Positions 23,020-32,038 are shown, counted from the stretch's first letter. The stretch: DNA of 34,201 nt from a bacterium (GCA_025360745.1 JANYBP010000086.1:1-34201), one strand, 5' to 3'. Notes: a model not told the origin generated them from the sequence alone. A program made the numbers and translations.

Positions 23020-24105
23020 CTATCTCGCTACCGTGGATTTATTGATAATGAAGATCACCACCAGCAAGCCCACGATTCCGAGTACGATGGCCAACGCCGC
23101 CGTCCGGTGTCCAGACGCCCAAGACCAGACAGTAACACCATGAGTGTACTCGCCTTTCGCGGAGATTGTCGAACTCCACAACACTTCGCCAGTCACCGAT
23201 TCGATATACAATTGCGTTTCCGTGCTGACTTCATAGGTCTTGGATAGCGGCCACTCCTTGATCAAACGTTGCGACACATCGCGCACGGCCCCATGCATGA
23301 GCGCATCGGCACGTTGCGGCTGATCACGAAGGATCACCCGAGCCTCCGCGAGTGTCATGGCATCAAGGTTCTTTGGGTATAGGTTTCTGGTCTGCGCCAG
23401 CAGGTCGCGTGACAGACCAGTGACGTACTGGTCAATGTCGCCCGCCAATGGGATCAGCGCGGCGGTCCGGATGCCCTTTAATTTTCCCTCAGCCTTGGCC
23501 AGGGACGCGGCGCCCTGTTCAAAAAAGCTACGTTTTATCACCTCACGGACCTCCGGCGGCAATTGTTCCACCGAAACGATGCCCTCCAAGACTCCAGGCA
23601 GGTAGAAACGTTTGGCGAAAGTACCACCCCAGAGATGCTGCTTGGTCTCCACGGAACTGGCATGCAGTTCAATCTCCACAAAGATGCGCTGACCGGAGAT
23701 GGATGACTCTCTTAACGTCCCGTACATGAGGATCTTAGTGGCTTTCAGTTTGCCGAACTTCACCATTGTGGCGGCATCAAGGATATCGCCCTTCCTTTCA
23801 TCCCATTCGACTTCCTTGAGCACTTCGCCCCAAACAGGATCATTCCTGCCTTCCACATAGGTCAATCCGGCAGCGGTGACGGCATTCTTCAGCAAGCCCT
23901 CCACATAAGCACCCTGGTCCCGGCCCACCGGCAGCAGGGAAATGGGCGTGTTACGCGGAATACTGCTTGCCGCCAGTGATTTCTGCGCATCCGCCACGGC
24001 CATCTGAACGCCCTGGCGAATTTCATCCGCATTCTGAGCAGTTGCCGTCATCACCACCACCAAGCCAGCCACCGCCATCCACAATATTACGCTGCATTTT
24101 TTCAT
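23020..24105 (-). CDS. Secreted membrane-anchored protein with TolB/CsgG/LpoB-like domain
   Basis: 361 residues. Signal peptide (1-23, ending MTATAQ), a long extracytoplasmic part, and a C-terminal membrane helix (about 337-355, ALAIVLGIVGLLVVIFIIN). The first half has the TolB-N/CsgG layout: ISLLPVGRDQGAYVEGLL, an alpha/beta stretch, then ATKILMYGTLRESS and FVEIELHASSVETKQHLWGG. The second half starts a similar motif (TAALIPLAGDIDQYVTGL), suggesting an internal duplication. Such domains often bind envelope assembly factors. It would display its domain outside the inner membrane in a system otherwise mostly cytoplasmic. AAGGAG lies upstream. Confidence 0.7.
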   Translation of the reverse strand: MKKCSVILWMAVAGLVVVMTATAQNADEIRQGVQMAVADAQKSLAASSIPRNTPISLLPVGRDQGAYVEGLLKNAVTAAGLTYVEGRNDPVWGEVLKEVEWDERKGDILDAATMVKFGKLKATKILMYGTLRESSISGQRIFVEIELHASSVETKQHLWGGTFAKRFYLPGVLEGIVSVEQLPPEVREVIKRSFFEQGAASLAKAEGKLKGIRTAALIPLAGDIDQYVTGLSRDLLAQTRNLYPKNLDAMTLAEARVILRDQPQRADALMHGAVRDVSQRLIKEWPLSKTYEVSTETQLYIESVTGEVLWSSTISAKGEYTHGVTVWSWASGHRTAALAIVLGIVGLLVVIFIINKSTVAR

Positions 24106-24142
24106 GTTCAGATCTACTCCTTCTGATTTATCAAAACCATCT

Positions 24143-25042
24143 TTACTTCGTCGGCCGGATTTGCAGATCCTTGATCAACGTCAATTTGTTCAATAATCCC
24201 TCGGGAAACAGATTGCGGTAATATACCACCCTGAAGACCATGCTCCGCGCATCGTTATCCTGCTGGACCAGACGGCATGACAATATCCCACCCAGCGATC
24301 CCACCCGGTCCACAAACTTTTTGACGTAGTCTGGATCATCCGTTTTCAGGGAGGGAGCCCGCCTTTTGATAGTGATATCGTTGGCCGCCAATTCTGTTTG
24401 CAGGGGGGCGCACACACCTATCACCCATTGAGCGACCGCAGCCCCCAATTTCCGACTCACGCCAAGCTCTGCCTCGGACTCAGTCAATTTACGGTCACCG
24501 GAAACTTCAATCACTTTCTGACCCAGCAAACGCGCATCGTGGCTGCGTTCTACACGGACATCCGCTTTGCCGTTGTAGCGGAAGTATGATCCGCTTTTAT
24601 CTAAAAGGACCAACTCGGTTCCCAGTGCAACCACTATATCGGGGGTCTTGGCATCCATGGAAAAACGTTTGTCTGCCAATACGCCCTCGATCGCCTTGCT
24701 AACATCCGCTTCGAACCGATCCGACTTTGGGTCGTCTCGCAGTTTAATCTCCACATTAAGAAGGCGCGTGGCTGATTCGACAGCAACCGAACCGTTCTTA
24801 TCCACAACGGTGGGGTTGCCGATGCGGCCTTGGTTGGTAATCACTGAATTGCGCGGGCGTGGTTGTGGCGCGATGGCAACGGGGACGTTCGTGTCCACGA
24901 CGACGGCAACTGGCACGTTCTGCTGGTCCGCAACAATAGGGGTGACGATTTTCCCATTTGTGGTACACCCCGACGCAAACAGTGCGCCGGTTATCAGTGC
25001 CGCACTCGCAAAACACTCCCACACGCTCTTGATCTTCTTCAT
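24143..25042 (-). CDS. Lipoprotein with TolB/LpoB-like domain
   Basis: 299 residues. A clear lipobox LFASGC places the lipidated cysteine at residue 26, followed by a flexible Thr/Asn/Pro/Val-rich region (to about 90). The folded part reads LNVEIKLRDDPKSDRFEADV, then DIVVALGTELVLLDKSG and a KADVRVER strand, similar in layout to CsgG/LpoB-type envelope proteins. No Asp at +2, so outer-membrane sorting is likely. Strong SD GGGAGGAAAT. It is 37 bp from the next gene, another extracytoplasmic protein, so the pair may form one envelope complex. Confidence 0.72.
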   Translation of the reverse strand: MKKIKSVWECFASAALITGALFASGCTTNGKIVTPIVADQQNVPVAVVVDTNVPVAIAPQPRPRNSVITNQGRIGNPTVVDKNGSVAVESATRLLNVEIKLRDDPKSDRFEADVSKAIEGVLADKRFSMDAKTPDIVVALGTELVLLDKSGSYFRYNGKADVRVERSHDARLLGQKVIEVSGDRKLTESEAELGVSRKLGAAVAQWVIGVCAPLQTELAANDITIKRRAPSLKTDDPDYVKKFVDRVGSLGGILSCRLVQQDNDARSMVFRVVYYRNLFPEGLLNKLTLIKDLQIRPTK

Positions 25043-25099
25043 ATTTCCTCCCAGCGTCGTATTTTTAACGACTTGGTTTGCCGCAACCCAGTTCCAACT

Positions 25100-26701
25100 T
25101 TATGCTGACACCTGAATAATCCCTTTGGTTGAGGATACCTGCCGTCCCGGAATCAGCCAGTCGCAGCGCCCATCCATACTGACCGAAAAAGCCTCTTCGC
25201 ACCGGCAGACCCAGAGATTGCCGAATTGTTGCCCCAGTCGGCCGAAACAAAACGATTTCAAAAGCACCACAAATATCTCGTCTGTTCCCGTTTTCCGTCG
25301 CAGAACCAAAGCCGCAAGATCACCCGGTCGCGATCCCTCACGACAGGTTTTGGGTTGGGGGCCCAGCGCGCCAACCGTCCACAACCGTCCTTCCAAAACA
25401 TAAATATCCGATGAATCCTGTTTCTGTTTTGCCAGCGTAATCGTAAAATCCCGGTCGTGCGCGATCTCCAGCGATTTCCCTTTCGGAACCAACTGGTGAT
25501 CGAGCATGGTCCCATAGGCGCTGGGGCGAAAGTTGCCATCTTCCGGATACCAACCTTTGTCCTCCAAAGTGCAGCAGTCGTCCTGGAGTTTAATACGGCA
25601 ATGATAACGGCTAATCCATGCACTGGCCTTTTCAAGGCAACTCTCATCCGGGTTGAATAACCTGGCGACAATGTCATTCTCCTTATGCCGCCCAAGTTGA
25701 ATCGTGCTATTGGCAAGCAAGTGGATTTTAGATCCTTGATTGGTCAGGGTGAGCCGCTTCTTGAGCGCTTCAGCGGGCGGAATACGATGGGTGGGGCCGC
25801 CATGTTGAATCGGTTTGTAATGACACTTGCACAATGGCAACTGCACCCACAATTCAGGTACATCCAGGCCGCGAAAATCCTCGATCTGCTCGTGTTTGTG
25901 CTGAGCCAGTTTTTCAATGCCGTCCAGAGTCTGTCTAACCTGGACATCACCCGCATGTCCTTGTTTGACTTCGTTGCTGAATTGCACATTCAACTGCTGG
26001 ATAACCGCACCCACCTTGGTCTTCCGTTCGAAAATGGGATGCAATTTCCGGACGGTGAACCATTTCTGTACACCATCCACCTGATATCCCACGTAAATCT
26101 CAAACGTCACTTGGCCAGCCCCCCCGGAACCGGATCGAGGCGTAAATCCAATTGGATTGTCCATCTCCCGCCCCGGAACAGGTACCCATGATGGTTCATC
26201 ACGCGCCACAAGGTCTTCCGCATATGGCGACAGTTTGCGGCGGATCTCGACGCAAATGGATGAAATACCTTCGCACTTGGCGATAAACCGGAACTGGAAA
26301 GGCATCTCCAGTTCCTCAATAAAGATACGACTGACGTTATAGGCAACGTCCAACTCGCCGTCGCTACCGGATGGGGCCGTCGGGATGGCCTTTTTCGGCA
26401 CTGGGGGAATGCTGGGAATAGGAATCGGCACCGTATAGACATTCATGATAGGCACAGTTGTCACGCCCGGCACAACCGAATCACGCCCCTCAATCCGTGG
26501 TTTCGCCAGTTCTGTCGAGGCAGGCGCCCGAAAGGCGGATTCTGCAACCCCACGGGTTGAAGCGGACTCATTTTCCTGTGCCGTCGGCGGTTCCTCGCGA
26601 GACGCCAATGCCAAATCGCAGCCGCAATTGTCGCAAAACACGGCATCCCGGTATGCCACCGGCCACTCGCATTTCGGACATTGTTGAAGAGCCAAGGCCA
26701 T
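25100..26701 (-). CDS. Zinc-ribbon FHA-domain protein
   Basis: 533 residues. I choose the ATG at 26701 because AAAGGA is then 6 bp away; an ATG two codons upstream would have no spacing. N-terminal ribbon CPKC...CDNC (8-26), then a Pro-rich linker, a beta-rich middle region of unknown type (115-300), and a FHA domain (about 315-425) with IQLGRHKENDIV (FHA Arg and Asn) and SAWISRYHCRI (Ser, Arg, His), the phosphothreonine-binding residues. The C-terminus (SVSMDGRCDWLIPGRQ) is unassigned. FHA domains read kinase signals; the kinase at 29798-32008 is the obvious partner, although which protein is phosphorylated is unknown. Confidence 0.86.
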   Translation of the reverse strand: MALALQQCPKCEWPVAYRDAVFCDNCGCDLALASREEPPTAQENESASTRGVAESAFRAPASTELAKPRIEGRDSVVPGVTTVPIMNVYTVPIPIPSIPPVPKKAIPTAPSGSDGELDVAYNVSRIFIEELEMPFQFRFIAKCEGISSICVEIRRKLSPYAEDLVARDEPSWVPVPGREMDNPIGFTPRSGSGGAGQVTFEIYVGYQVDGVQKWFTVRKLHPIFERKTKVGAVIQQLNVQFSNEVKQGHAGDVQVRQTLDGIEKLAQHKHEQIEDFRGLDVPELWVQLPLCKCHYKPIQHGGPTHRIPPAEALKKRLTLTNQGSKIHLLANSTIQLGRHKENDIVARLFNPDESCLEKASAWISRYHCRIKLQDDCCTLEDKGWYPEDGNFRPSAYGTMLDHQLVPKGKSLEIAHDRDFTITLAKQKQDSSDIYVLEGRLWTVGALGPQPKTCREGSRPGDLAALVLRRKTGTDEIFVVLLKSFCFGRLGQQFGNLWVCRCEEAFSVSMDGRCDWLIPGRQVSSTKGIIQVSA

Positions 26702-26716
26702 GGGCATTCCTTTATA

Positions 26717-28345
26717 TTACTTCACAATTTGCGTTGTGGACCCCGCGTGTTTTCCTGCCTCGGCCGTGGCCTTTAGCGCCTCTGTCATGACGCGCTCCAA
26801 CCGTTGCGCCGCATCTTCGGACATCTTCTGCCGTTCCTGGAAGTCATGTTCCATCTGCTGGCGGTTACCCCGCGCCATTTCCGTCAGGGCCTGAGCGGCG
26901 GCCGGCGAGGATGCCGCCGCCATCGCCAGAATTTCCTCCGTCGACCGGCCGTTCTGCTGGAGTTGTGCATTCAACTTCAGCATTTGCTCGCGGCGCTCCG
27001 GATCGTCAATCGTGGCGATCAGCGTCTGCAAGCTCTTGCCTTCCATGATCCGGGCGGTCTCGGACAGGTCTTCCCGTTTCAATTGGTCCTTTTTTGCCCG
27101 CCAGTCCAACGCCTTGTCGGTTTCCACAACTTCCTGAGTCCACGTGGCCTGACGTTTCCGAATCTCTCCAAGATGCGATTGGAAATCCAGTTCGAGTTTA
27201 TGCTTCTGCCCTTCCATCTCATGCGTCATCTGGAATGCGGCTTCATCCTTGTCCAATTCATGCCTGTGCACTTGTTTGAGTCGGGCCATCTCATGCCCGC
27301 GCAGTTCCACCTTGACGCCCTTCTCCTGGGCCATTTGAAGAACATACTGCTCAAGGTCATGCTCCGTTTTGAACGCCTGCATCTTGTCAGACGTCACCAG
27401 TTCACGCAGTCGCGCGTCAAACTCCAAGTTTCGCCGCTTCAGTTCCAAATCCCCAGAACTGGCACGGATAGCATCGTATGCTTTTCCACTGAAATCCGCC
27501 GAGGCAACTCGAATAATCTCCAGCCCGTAGCGCGTGAGCGCCGTCTCCAGCGTTTTCTGCAATTCGTTTTCCAAGTGTGTCCGGCGTTCAGGATCCTTGA
27601 CCAGGTCATCAACCGTCGAGGTGTTGCACAGGTTCTCCACCACATACCGGATTTCGCCGTTGAGAACCTGCACCAAGTCCTCATAGGTCAGCCGCTCGCG
27701 GCTCTTGAAAAGATTGGCGACGAACGACTCCGCACCTTTCTCCACGAAACGGAAACAGACCTCCGCGTAGAAATCCACAGGAACGTCTTCGGATGAGCGC
27801 AAGTCGCTGGTCGCCAACGGCAGCACCACGTCACCGCTTTCAATCAGGACAACGGAACGTGGTGGGGGGTTGCCCCACCAGTTGATCTTATGGCCCAAGC
27901 TATCCAGGTTATGCCGCCCCGCGCCGATCACATCCTTGAACGCCCCGCTGTCCAGGAGTAGTGCGGAGGTGCCAGTTTGGATATGGATACCCGTCTTTAG
28001 AAGTTGATTAATATCCCCCACTTCGAAGCGTTGGGCGAAAGCGTCGGCCGGTTTTTGCCAGACCCCACCTGCAATATCGCTCCGGCTCTCGGGATGCAGA
28101 GGCGACTTGCAGTTCCAGCAGAAATTCGAATCATTCCCTACCCAATTGCTACAGGAGGGGCATTTCCACCAGCCATTGGGACGAGTGAAACCGCACTTAC
28201 TGCAAAACCGTGCCTTCTTCTTCACGCTGAAGCCGCAGCGCGGCCAATTCGGGTCCTGTTTGGCTTTTTCCAGTGTTGCCCCTGTCAATGCGCGGTTCGT
28301 GGAAGAATCAATCAACGCCGTACACGTATCGGAAAACAAGCCCAT
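26717..28345 (-). CDS. SPFH/Band-7 protein with N-terminal zinc ribbons
   Basis: 542 residues. Residues 37-79 carry zinc-ribbon cysteines (CGF...CSKC, and CPSC...CWNC). The SPFH/band-7 fold spans about 100-300 (TGTSALLLDSGAFKDVIGAG, SSEDVPVDFYAEVCFRF, ETALTRYGLEIIRVASADFS). The C-terminal ~230 residues are a highly charged coiled coil, ending in an Ala-rich part, as in flotillins. No membrane helix, so it may bind membrane through the SPFH edge like flotillin. The layout resembles the YdjI-type zinc-ribbon SPFH proteins found with phage-shock-like genes. The best ribosome site of the operon, AAGGAGG at 5 bp, suggests it is the most abundant product. Confidence 0.87.
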   Translation of the reverse strand: MGLFSDTCTALIDSSTNRALTGATLEKAKQDPNWPRCGFSVKKKARFCSKCGFTRPNGWWKCPSCSNWVGNDSNFCWNCKSPLHPESRSDIAGGVWQKPADAFAQRFEVGDINQLLKTGIHIQTGTSALLLDSGAFKDVIGAGRHNLDSLGHKINWWGNPPPRSVVLIESGDVVLPLATSDLRSSEDVPVDFYAEVCFRFVEKGAESFVANLFKSRERLTYEDLVQVLNGEIRYVVENLCNTSTVDDLVKDPERRTHLENELQKTLETALTRYGLEIIRVASADFSGKAYDAIRASSGDLELKRRNLEFDARLRELVTSDKMQAFKTEHDLEQYVLQMAQEKGVKVELRGHEMARLKQVHRHELDKDEAAFQMTHEMEGQKHKLELDFQSHLGEIRKRQATWTQEVVETDKALDWRAKKDQLKREDLSETARIMEGKSLQTLIATIDDPERREQMLKLNAQLQQNGRSTEEILAMAAASSPAAAQALTEMARGNRQQMEHDFQERQKMSEDAAQRLERVMTEALKATAEAGKHAGSTTQIVK

Positions 28346-28360
28346 ACCGTCCTCCTTCTC

Positions 28361-28741
28361 TTAATGCTTCGCGTTCTTTTCGCCAGACAATTCCAAACCA
28401 GCCGCTGGCGTCGGCCGGTGTTGCTTGCAATACCGTTGTTTTTTCCGTTCCCAGCAATCCACGCAAACTGGAGCTTCACACCCATCCTCCGAGCAAACCT
28501 GTGAGAGCGAAAGCCGACTCTGGTACGTTTTTCCGCAGTTTGAACAAACCCCGCCCGACACCGATGCCTGTTTGCTTTGCTCCAGATAATGGTCCAAATC
28601 CTTCCCCGAAACCCGGTAAAGTTTACCGATCCGCATGGCCGGCAGTTCTCCCGCCCGCACCAGCCGATAGATGAGTTGGTAGGTCACGCCGAGGCGTTCG
28701 CCCACCTCTTCAAGGCTGTAAAATTCTTTTTCAGAACTCAT
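28361..28741 (-). CDS. HTH_17/excisionase-like regulator with a shared zinc finger
   Basis: 126 residues. The N-terminus EFYSLEEVGERLGVTYQLIY then RLVRAGELPAMRIGKLYRV is a winged helix of the MerR/excisionase (helix_turn_helix_17) type. Residues 66-108 form a zinc finger with Cys66, Cys69, Cys83, Cys88, Cys93, Cys96, Cys105 and His108, spaced almost exactly like the finger of the protein at 22039-23010. First gene of the operon; SD GAGGGA. A likely autoregulator, since HTH_17 proteins such as BldC bind direct repeats and two 8-bp direct repeats lie upstream. Confidence 0.82.
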   Translation of the reverse strand: MSSEKEFYSLEEVGERLGVTYQLIYRLVRAGELPAMRIGKLYRVSGKDLDHYLEQSKQASVSGGVCSNCGKTYQSRLSLSQVCSEDGCEAPVCVDCWERKKQRYCKQHRPTPAAGLELSGEKNAKH

Positions 28742-28776
28742 GATTGTCCCTCACAACAACAACCTTCTTTTGGGCC

Positions 28777-28804
28777 ATTATAGCACGCGAAGAAGTCAAT
28801 GCAA
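28777..28804 (-). promoter_or_regulatory. Promoter of the ESCRT-like operon
   Basis: Minus strand: TTGCAT (28804-28799), 16-bp spacer and a perfect TATAAT (28782-28777) preceded by TGC (extended -10). Predicted start about 28770, giving a 29-nt leader to the ATG at 28741. The best promoter-like element in the 140-bp AT-rich gap. Confidence 0.65.
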
Positions 28805-28832
28805 TCAATTGTACGTTTTTATATATTTATTA

Positions 28833-28864
28833 TTGTTGCGATATTACAGGATACTTTTGTTGCG
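28833..28864. repeat. Two TTGTTGCG direct repeats upstream of the operon promoter
   Basis: TTGTTGCG at 28833-28840 and 28857-28864, 24 bp apart start to start, each followed by an AT-rich ATATT-containing segment. They lie about 60-95 bp upstream of the predicted transcription start, a plausible site for the HTH_17 regulator encoded first in the operon. Confidence 0.45.
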
Positions 28865-28881
28865 TTTTGCAATATTAGTGA

Positions 28882-29724
28882 TTAGCGACCAGCAGCGATG
28901 CGTTCGCACGCCCAAAAACTGTAGACGGCGCTAACGACGAACGCCAGAAACAGCTTCATCCACGCCGCCCCACCGCTAACTACGAATCCGCTGAGCGTCA
29001 CAGCCAATAATACCCCAAGTACCGTATATGTAGTCATCAGGGCGAATGAGGCCGCGTTTGATTTACGCTCCACCGCCCAACGGGCGCCAAACGGCGTTGC
29101 CCACGGCATGACCAGCACAAAACACAACCAGATCAGGAACCGCTTCAGTGGACTACCATGACGCATCCACCGGGCCAACCGCGCAGAGGCCCCAGGAGAC
29201 CATGAACCTTCAATCCGGCCCTTGTACACGATTTTGCCCGCCTGAACGTCACATACGAACGCATCCAAACTGACCCTGCACATTCCGTTGGAAATGATGA
29301 CATCCTCCACGCGCCCCGCCACTACCAGATCGATTTGCACCCGCCGTCCAGCGTTGACCAACTCATCCACGCTGGTCGCCGCGCTCACAGTTTTCCCCAG
29401 ATCGGACAGAAATCTATGGACCACCGATTCTTGGATCACTCTCCAGTTCGCGCATCGCGCAGCCAGCGTAGCTTTCAAGATTGCGGTCGCCTGGTCATTT
29501 CCGTCATTGACGAGGTGAATCACTCCGACGCGCAGTGGGCGATCAAGTTGAGGAACAAGAACATCCGTCAAGTTTCGGCATGTTCGTTCCACGGCTCGCC
29601 TTTGGTCCTCCGAATAAGGTGTTGGTCTGGGCAGAAAAAAAACTCCTACCTGCCAGGCAATAAAACCGAAAAAGCTCCAAACAACCAAACGCAACGGCAG
29701 TTTAAGCAATAACAACCTAATCAC
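28882..29724 (-). CDS. Membrane protein with TolB/LpoB-like extracytoplasmic domain
   Basis: 280 residues. GTG start at 29724 with the strong SD AGAGGTG. N-terminal membrane helix (about 9-30), a soluble alpha/beta domain (35-190: LRVGVIHLVNDGNDQ, NWRVIQESVVHRFLSDLG, IDLVVAGRVEDVI), then three membrane helices (about 193-211, 222-247, 250-270). The soluble part has the TolB-N/LpoB layout ('R..V......D..A......W.V.......dl.v.G.v'). It lies between the kinase-FGE gene and the operon promoter and may be co-transcribed with the kinase. No named family. Confidence 0.7.
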   Translation of the reverse strand: MIRLLLLKLPLRLVVWSFFGFIAWQVGVFFLPRPTPYSEDQRRAVERTCRNLTDVLVPQLDRPLRVGVIHLVNDGNDQATAILKATLAARCANWRVIQESVVHRFLSDLGKTVSAATSVDELVNAGRRVQIDLVVAGRVEDVIISNGMCRVSLDAFVCDVQAGKIVYKGRIEGSWSPGASARLARWMRHGSPLKRFLIWLCFVLVMPWATPFGARWAVERKSNAASFALMTTYTVLGVLLAVTLSGFVVSGGAAWMKLFLAFVVSAVYSFWACERIAAGR

Positions 29725-29797
29725 GATTCACCTCTTTTAATAACTGTTCAAATTCTCCGCCAGCTTTGATTCGTTCGGTCAATCTGCCCGTCAAAAA

Positions 29798-32008
29798 TCA
29801 GGACGATGGCGGGCAACCACATACAACGCGAAACCCACTGGTACTATTCATGTCCATAGTGACGCGACCGAACCGGCTTGCCGAACGACAAACGTCATGA
29901 TTACCGCACCAAGAGCCGCCGCGCAAAACACGCTCCGTCGCGGAAGCTGGCGGATCCATTCCCTTCGCACCGTTATTAATCACGTACACGTCCTCGCACC
30001 ACTCACAGACGTTCCCGTGCATGTCGTACAGGCCCCAAGCATTGGCTTGTTTTTTCCCTACCTCATGTGTCTTTCCAGAACTGTTCATTTTATACCACCC
30101 CGCGACGTCAAGTGCGGCATCCACATCACCCGTGTTAAACCGCATCTTTGTGCCGGCCCGACAAGCATACTCCCACTCCACTTCCGTTGGCAGACGGGGT
30201 TGGACCTGTTGGTTTTTGATCTCTGCCCTCTGATTCAATTTTTTCAAGAACTCTTGGCAATTATTCCAACTCACGTTCTCTACCGGCGCGTTCGGGCCTG
30301 TTTGCTTGAAATTGCTTGGGTTATTTCCCATGACCTGCTGCCACTGCGCCTGCGTCACCTCATACTTGCCCATCCAGAAACCTTGAGTGATTTGAACGTT
30401 ATGTTTCATCCCTTCCGCATTGGATCGCCCTTTCTCGATGCCCGAGCTCCCCATCATGAACTCGCCCGGCGGAATCCACAGCAATTCCATCTTCACTCCG
30501 TCGCCTAGATCCAGATTCAGTGGCTTGCCCCCCTGCGGTGGCCGACTTATTGGTGCCGTGGGCGTTTCTTGTGGCGTGTTCGTCGGGACTACCGAGGGAA
30601 TGACAGGCGACGGTACGACAGGTTTTACGCTCGCCAGCATCTGATCGCACAGTCTCCCGAGCATCTCGTATTTTTCCTTCGCCCCAGCGTAGTCTTTTCC
30701 ATCGAACAGAGTCCGGGCGGTGCCATCCAGTACCTGGCACTGCTCCTTGAGCGTTGCATCGTCCTGACCATCCGCCAGTTTCATTACCTTGGCAAACTTC
30801 AATTCGGATGCGACTTTCGTCGGCGTTACGTCGGTCAGTGTGACCACCGGGACGACGGGGATTAGAGGTGGCGGAACAATTGGCGGGTTAGTTATTATAA
30901 TGGGAACCGGCTCGGATGGCTGGACCACCGGTTCTTCCGGAGGCGGAAGGCTAGGTGGGGCTGGGACCACGATGACTGGCGGCGTCTGGTTTTGCGATTG
31001 AATAGTCGTATACGCCGCATAGCCCAATCCCGAAGCAACCAGGGCCATAGTCAACCATAGCCACCACCGTGGTGCTGCATGTTTGCCGGTTATTGCCGCC
31101 AGCAGTTCCGTCCCGTTATTGAACCGTTCGGCGGGTTGGTGCTTCATGCATTTAGTCACCAGTGCGTCCCATGTCCTGGCCAGTCCTGGCACTAAGACAC
31201 TTGGGGATTCCGTCATCCCGGCAGGTCGTCGTCCTGTCAGTATCCGGTACAGCATAACTCCAAACGAATAAACATCGCTGGCGGGGCCCACAACGACCCC
31301 CGGCAGTTCCCCGCGTTGTTCGGGGCTCATGTAGTCGTATGTCCCGAGTAGACTGTCTGCGCTTGACCGGTTTCGACTGCCGCCGGTTTTCAGCGTCGGT
31401 TCGGCTGAGAATGACGTCTCAACCTGATTGGGATGTGCCATGGTATTCTGACCAGACATCGAGCGCCCACCGGAATAATCCATACTAGTGTGGATTTGGG
31501 CGCGCAAGAACTTCTCGCCGACAGCCTTGGCCAGTCCAAAGTCCGTCACCCGGGCGTTCCCGGCCTGATCGATCAGGATGTTTCCCGGCTTGATGTCGCG
31601 GTGGACAATACCCCGCTCGTGCGCGTGCGCAAGTGCCGCCGCCACTTGGGTCGCCCACTTCAGGGCCTCCGCCTCGGAAACGCGGTCTTCAGGTTTTGCG
31701 TGCAACACATCGTGAAGTGTTTGTGGTTTTCCGACGGGACCTTCAACGTAGTCCATCACGAGGTAATAACGTCCGCTTTTCTCGTCATGTCCCACGTGAT
31801 GCACGCATACGATGTTCGGATGATTGAGTTCGCTCATCACCCGACCCTCATCGAAGAAGCGCGCCACGAAATTTTCGTCTTGCGCAACCTCGCCCGGCAA
31901 TAGTTTGACCGCGTAACGAACCTTGGTGTGGACGTTTTGAGCCACCCAGACCTCGCCCATTCCGCCAGCGCCGATGCGCTCAGTCAATTCGTAGTCGCTG
32001 ATTTGCAT
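29798..32008 (-). CDS. Transmembrane Ser/Thr kinase fused to an FGE (SUMF1-like) domain
   Basis: 736 residues. Kinase domain 6-305: RIGAGGMGEV (11-20), Lys35 in YAVKLLP, VHRDIKPGN (135-143), DFG (156-158), then an unusually long activation segment (~60 Ser/Thr/Asn-rich residues, 162-222) before GTYDYMSPEQ. Membrane helix 315-335 follows, then a Pro/Val-rich stretch (342-390), a helical segment (395-463) and a FGE-sulfatase (SUMF1) fold from ~495 (WIPPGEFMMGSS, GKYEVTQAQW, RLPTEVEWEYACRAG, NAWGLYDMHGNVCEWCED, RVLRGGSWCGNHDVCRSASR). Cytoplasmic kinase and outside FGE-like sensor are predicted. In most such fusions the FGE domain is not a true sulfatase activator. Its likely reader is the FHA protein. 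Confidence 0.92.
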   Translation of the reverse strand: MQISDYELTERIGAGGMGEVWVAQNVHTKVRYAVKLLPGEVAQDENFVARFFDEGRVMSELNHPNIVCVHHVGHDEKSGRYYLVMDYVEGPVGKPQTLHDVLHAKPEDRVSEAEALKWATQVAAALAHAHERGIVHRDIKPGNILIDQAGNARVTDFGLAKAVGEKFLRAQIHTSMDYSGGRSMSGQNTMAHPNQVETSFSAEPTLKTGGSRNRSSADSLLGTYDYMSPEQRGELPGVVVGPASDVYSFGVMLYRILTGRRPAGMTESPSVLVPGLARTWDALVTKCMKHQPAERFNNGTELLAAITGKHAAPRWWLWLTMALVASGLGYAAYTTIQSQNQTPPVIVVPAPPSLPPPEEPVVQPSEPVPIIITNPPIVPPPLIPVVPVVTLTDVTPTKVASELKFAKVMKLADGQDDATLKEQCQVLDGTARTLFDGKDYAGAKEKYEMLGRLCDQMLASVKPVVPSPVIPSVVPTNTPQETPTAPISRPPQGGKPLNLDLGDGVKMELLWIPPGEFMMGSSGIEKGRSNAEGMKHNVQITQGFWMGKYEVTQAQWQQVMGNNPSNFKQTGPNAPVENVSWNNCQEFLKKLNQRAEIKNQQVQPRLPTEVEWEYACRAGTKMRFNTGDVDAALDVAGWYKMNSSGKTHEVGKKQANAWGLYDMHGNVCEWCEDVYVINNGAKGMDPPASATERVLRGGSWCGNHDVCRSASRFGRVTMDMNSTSGFRVVCGCPPSS

Positions 32009-32038
32009 GAACTTGTTTTCCCTGTTACCACGTTATAC

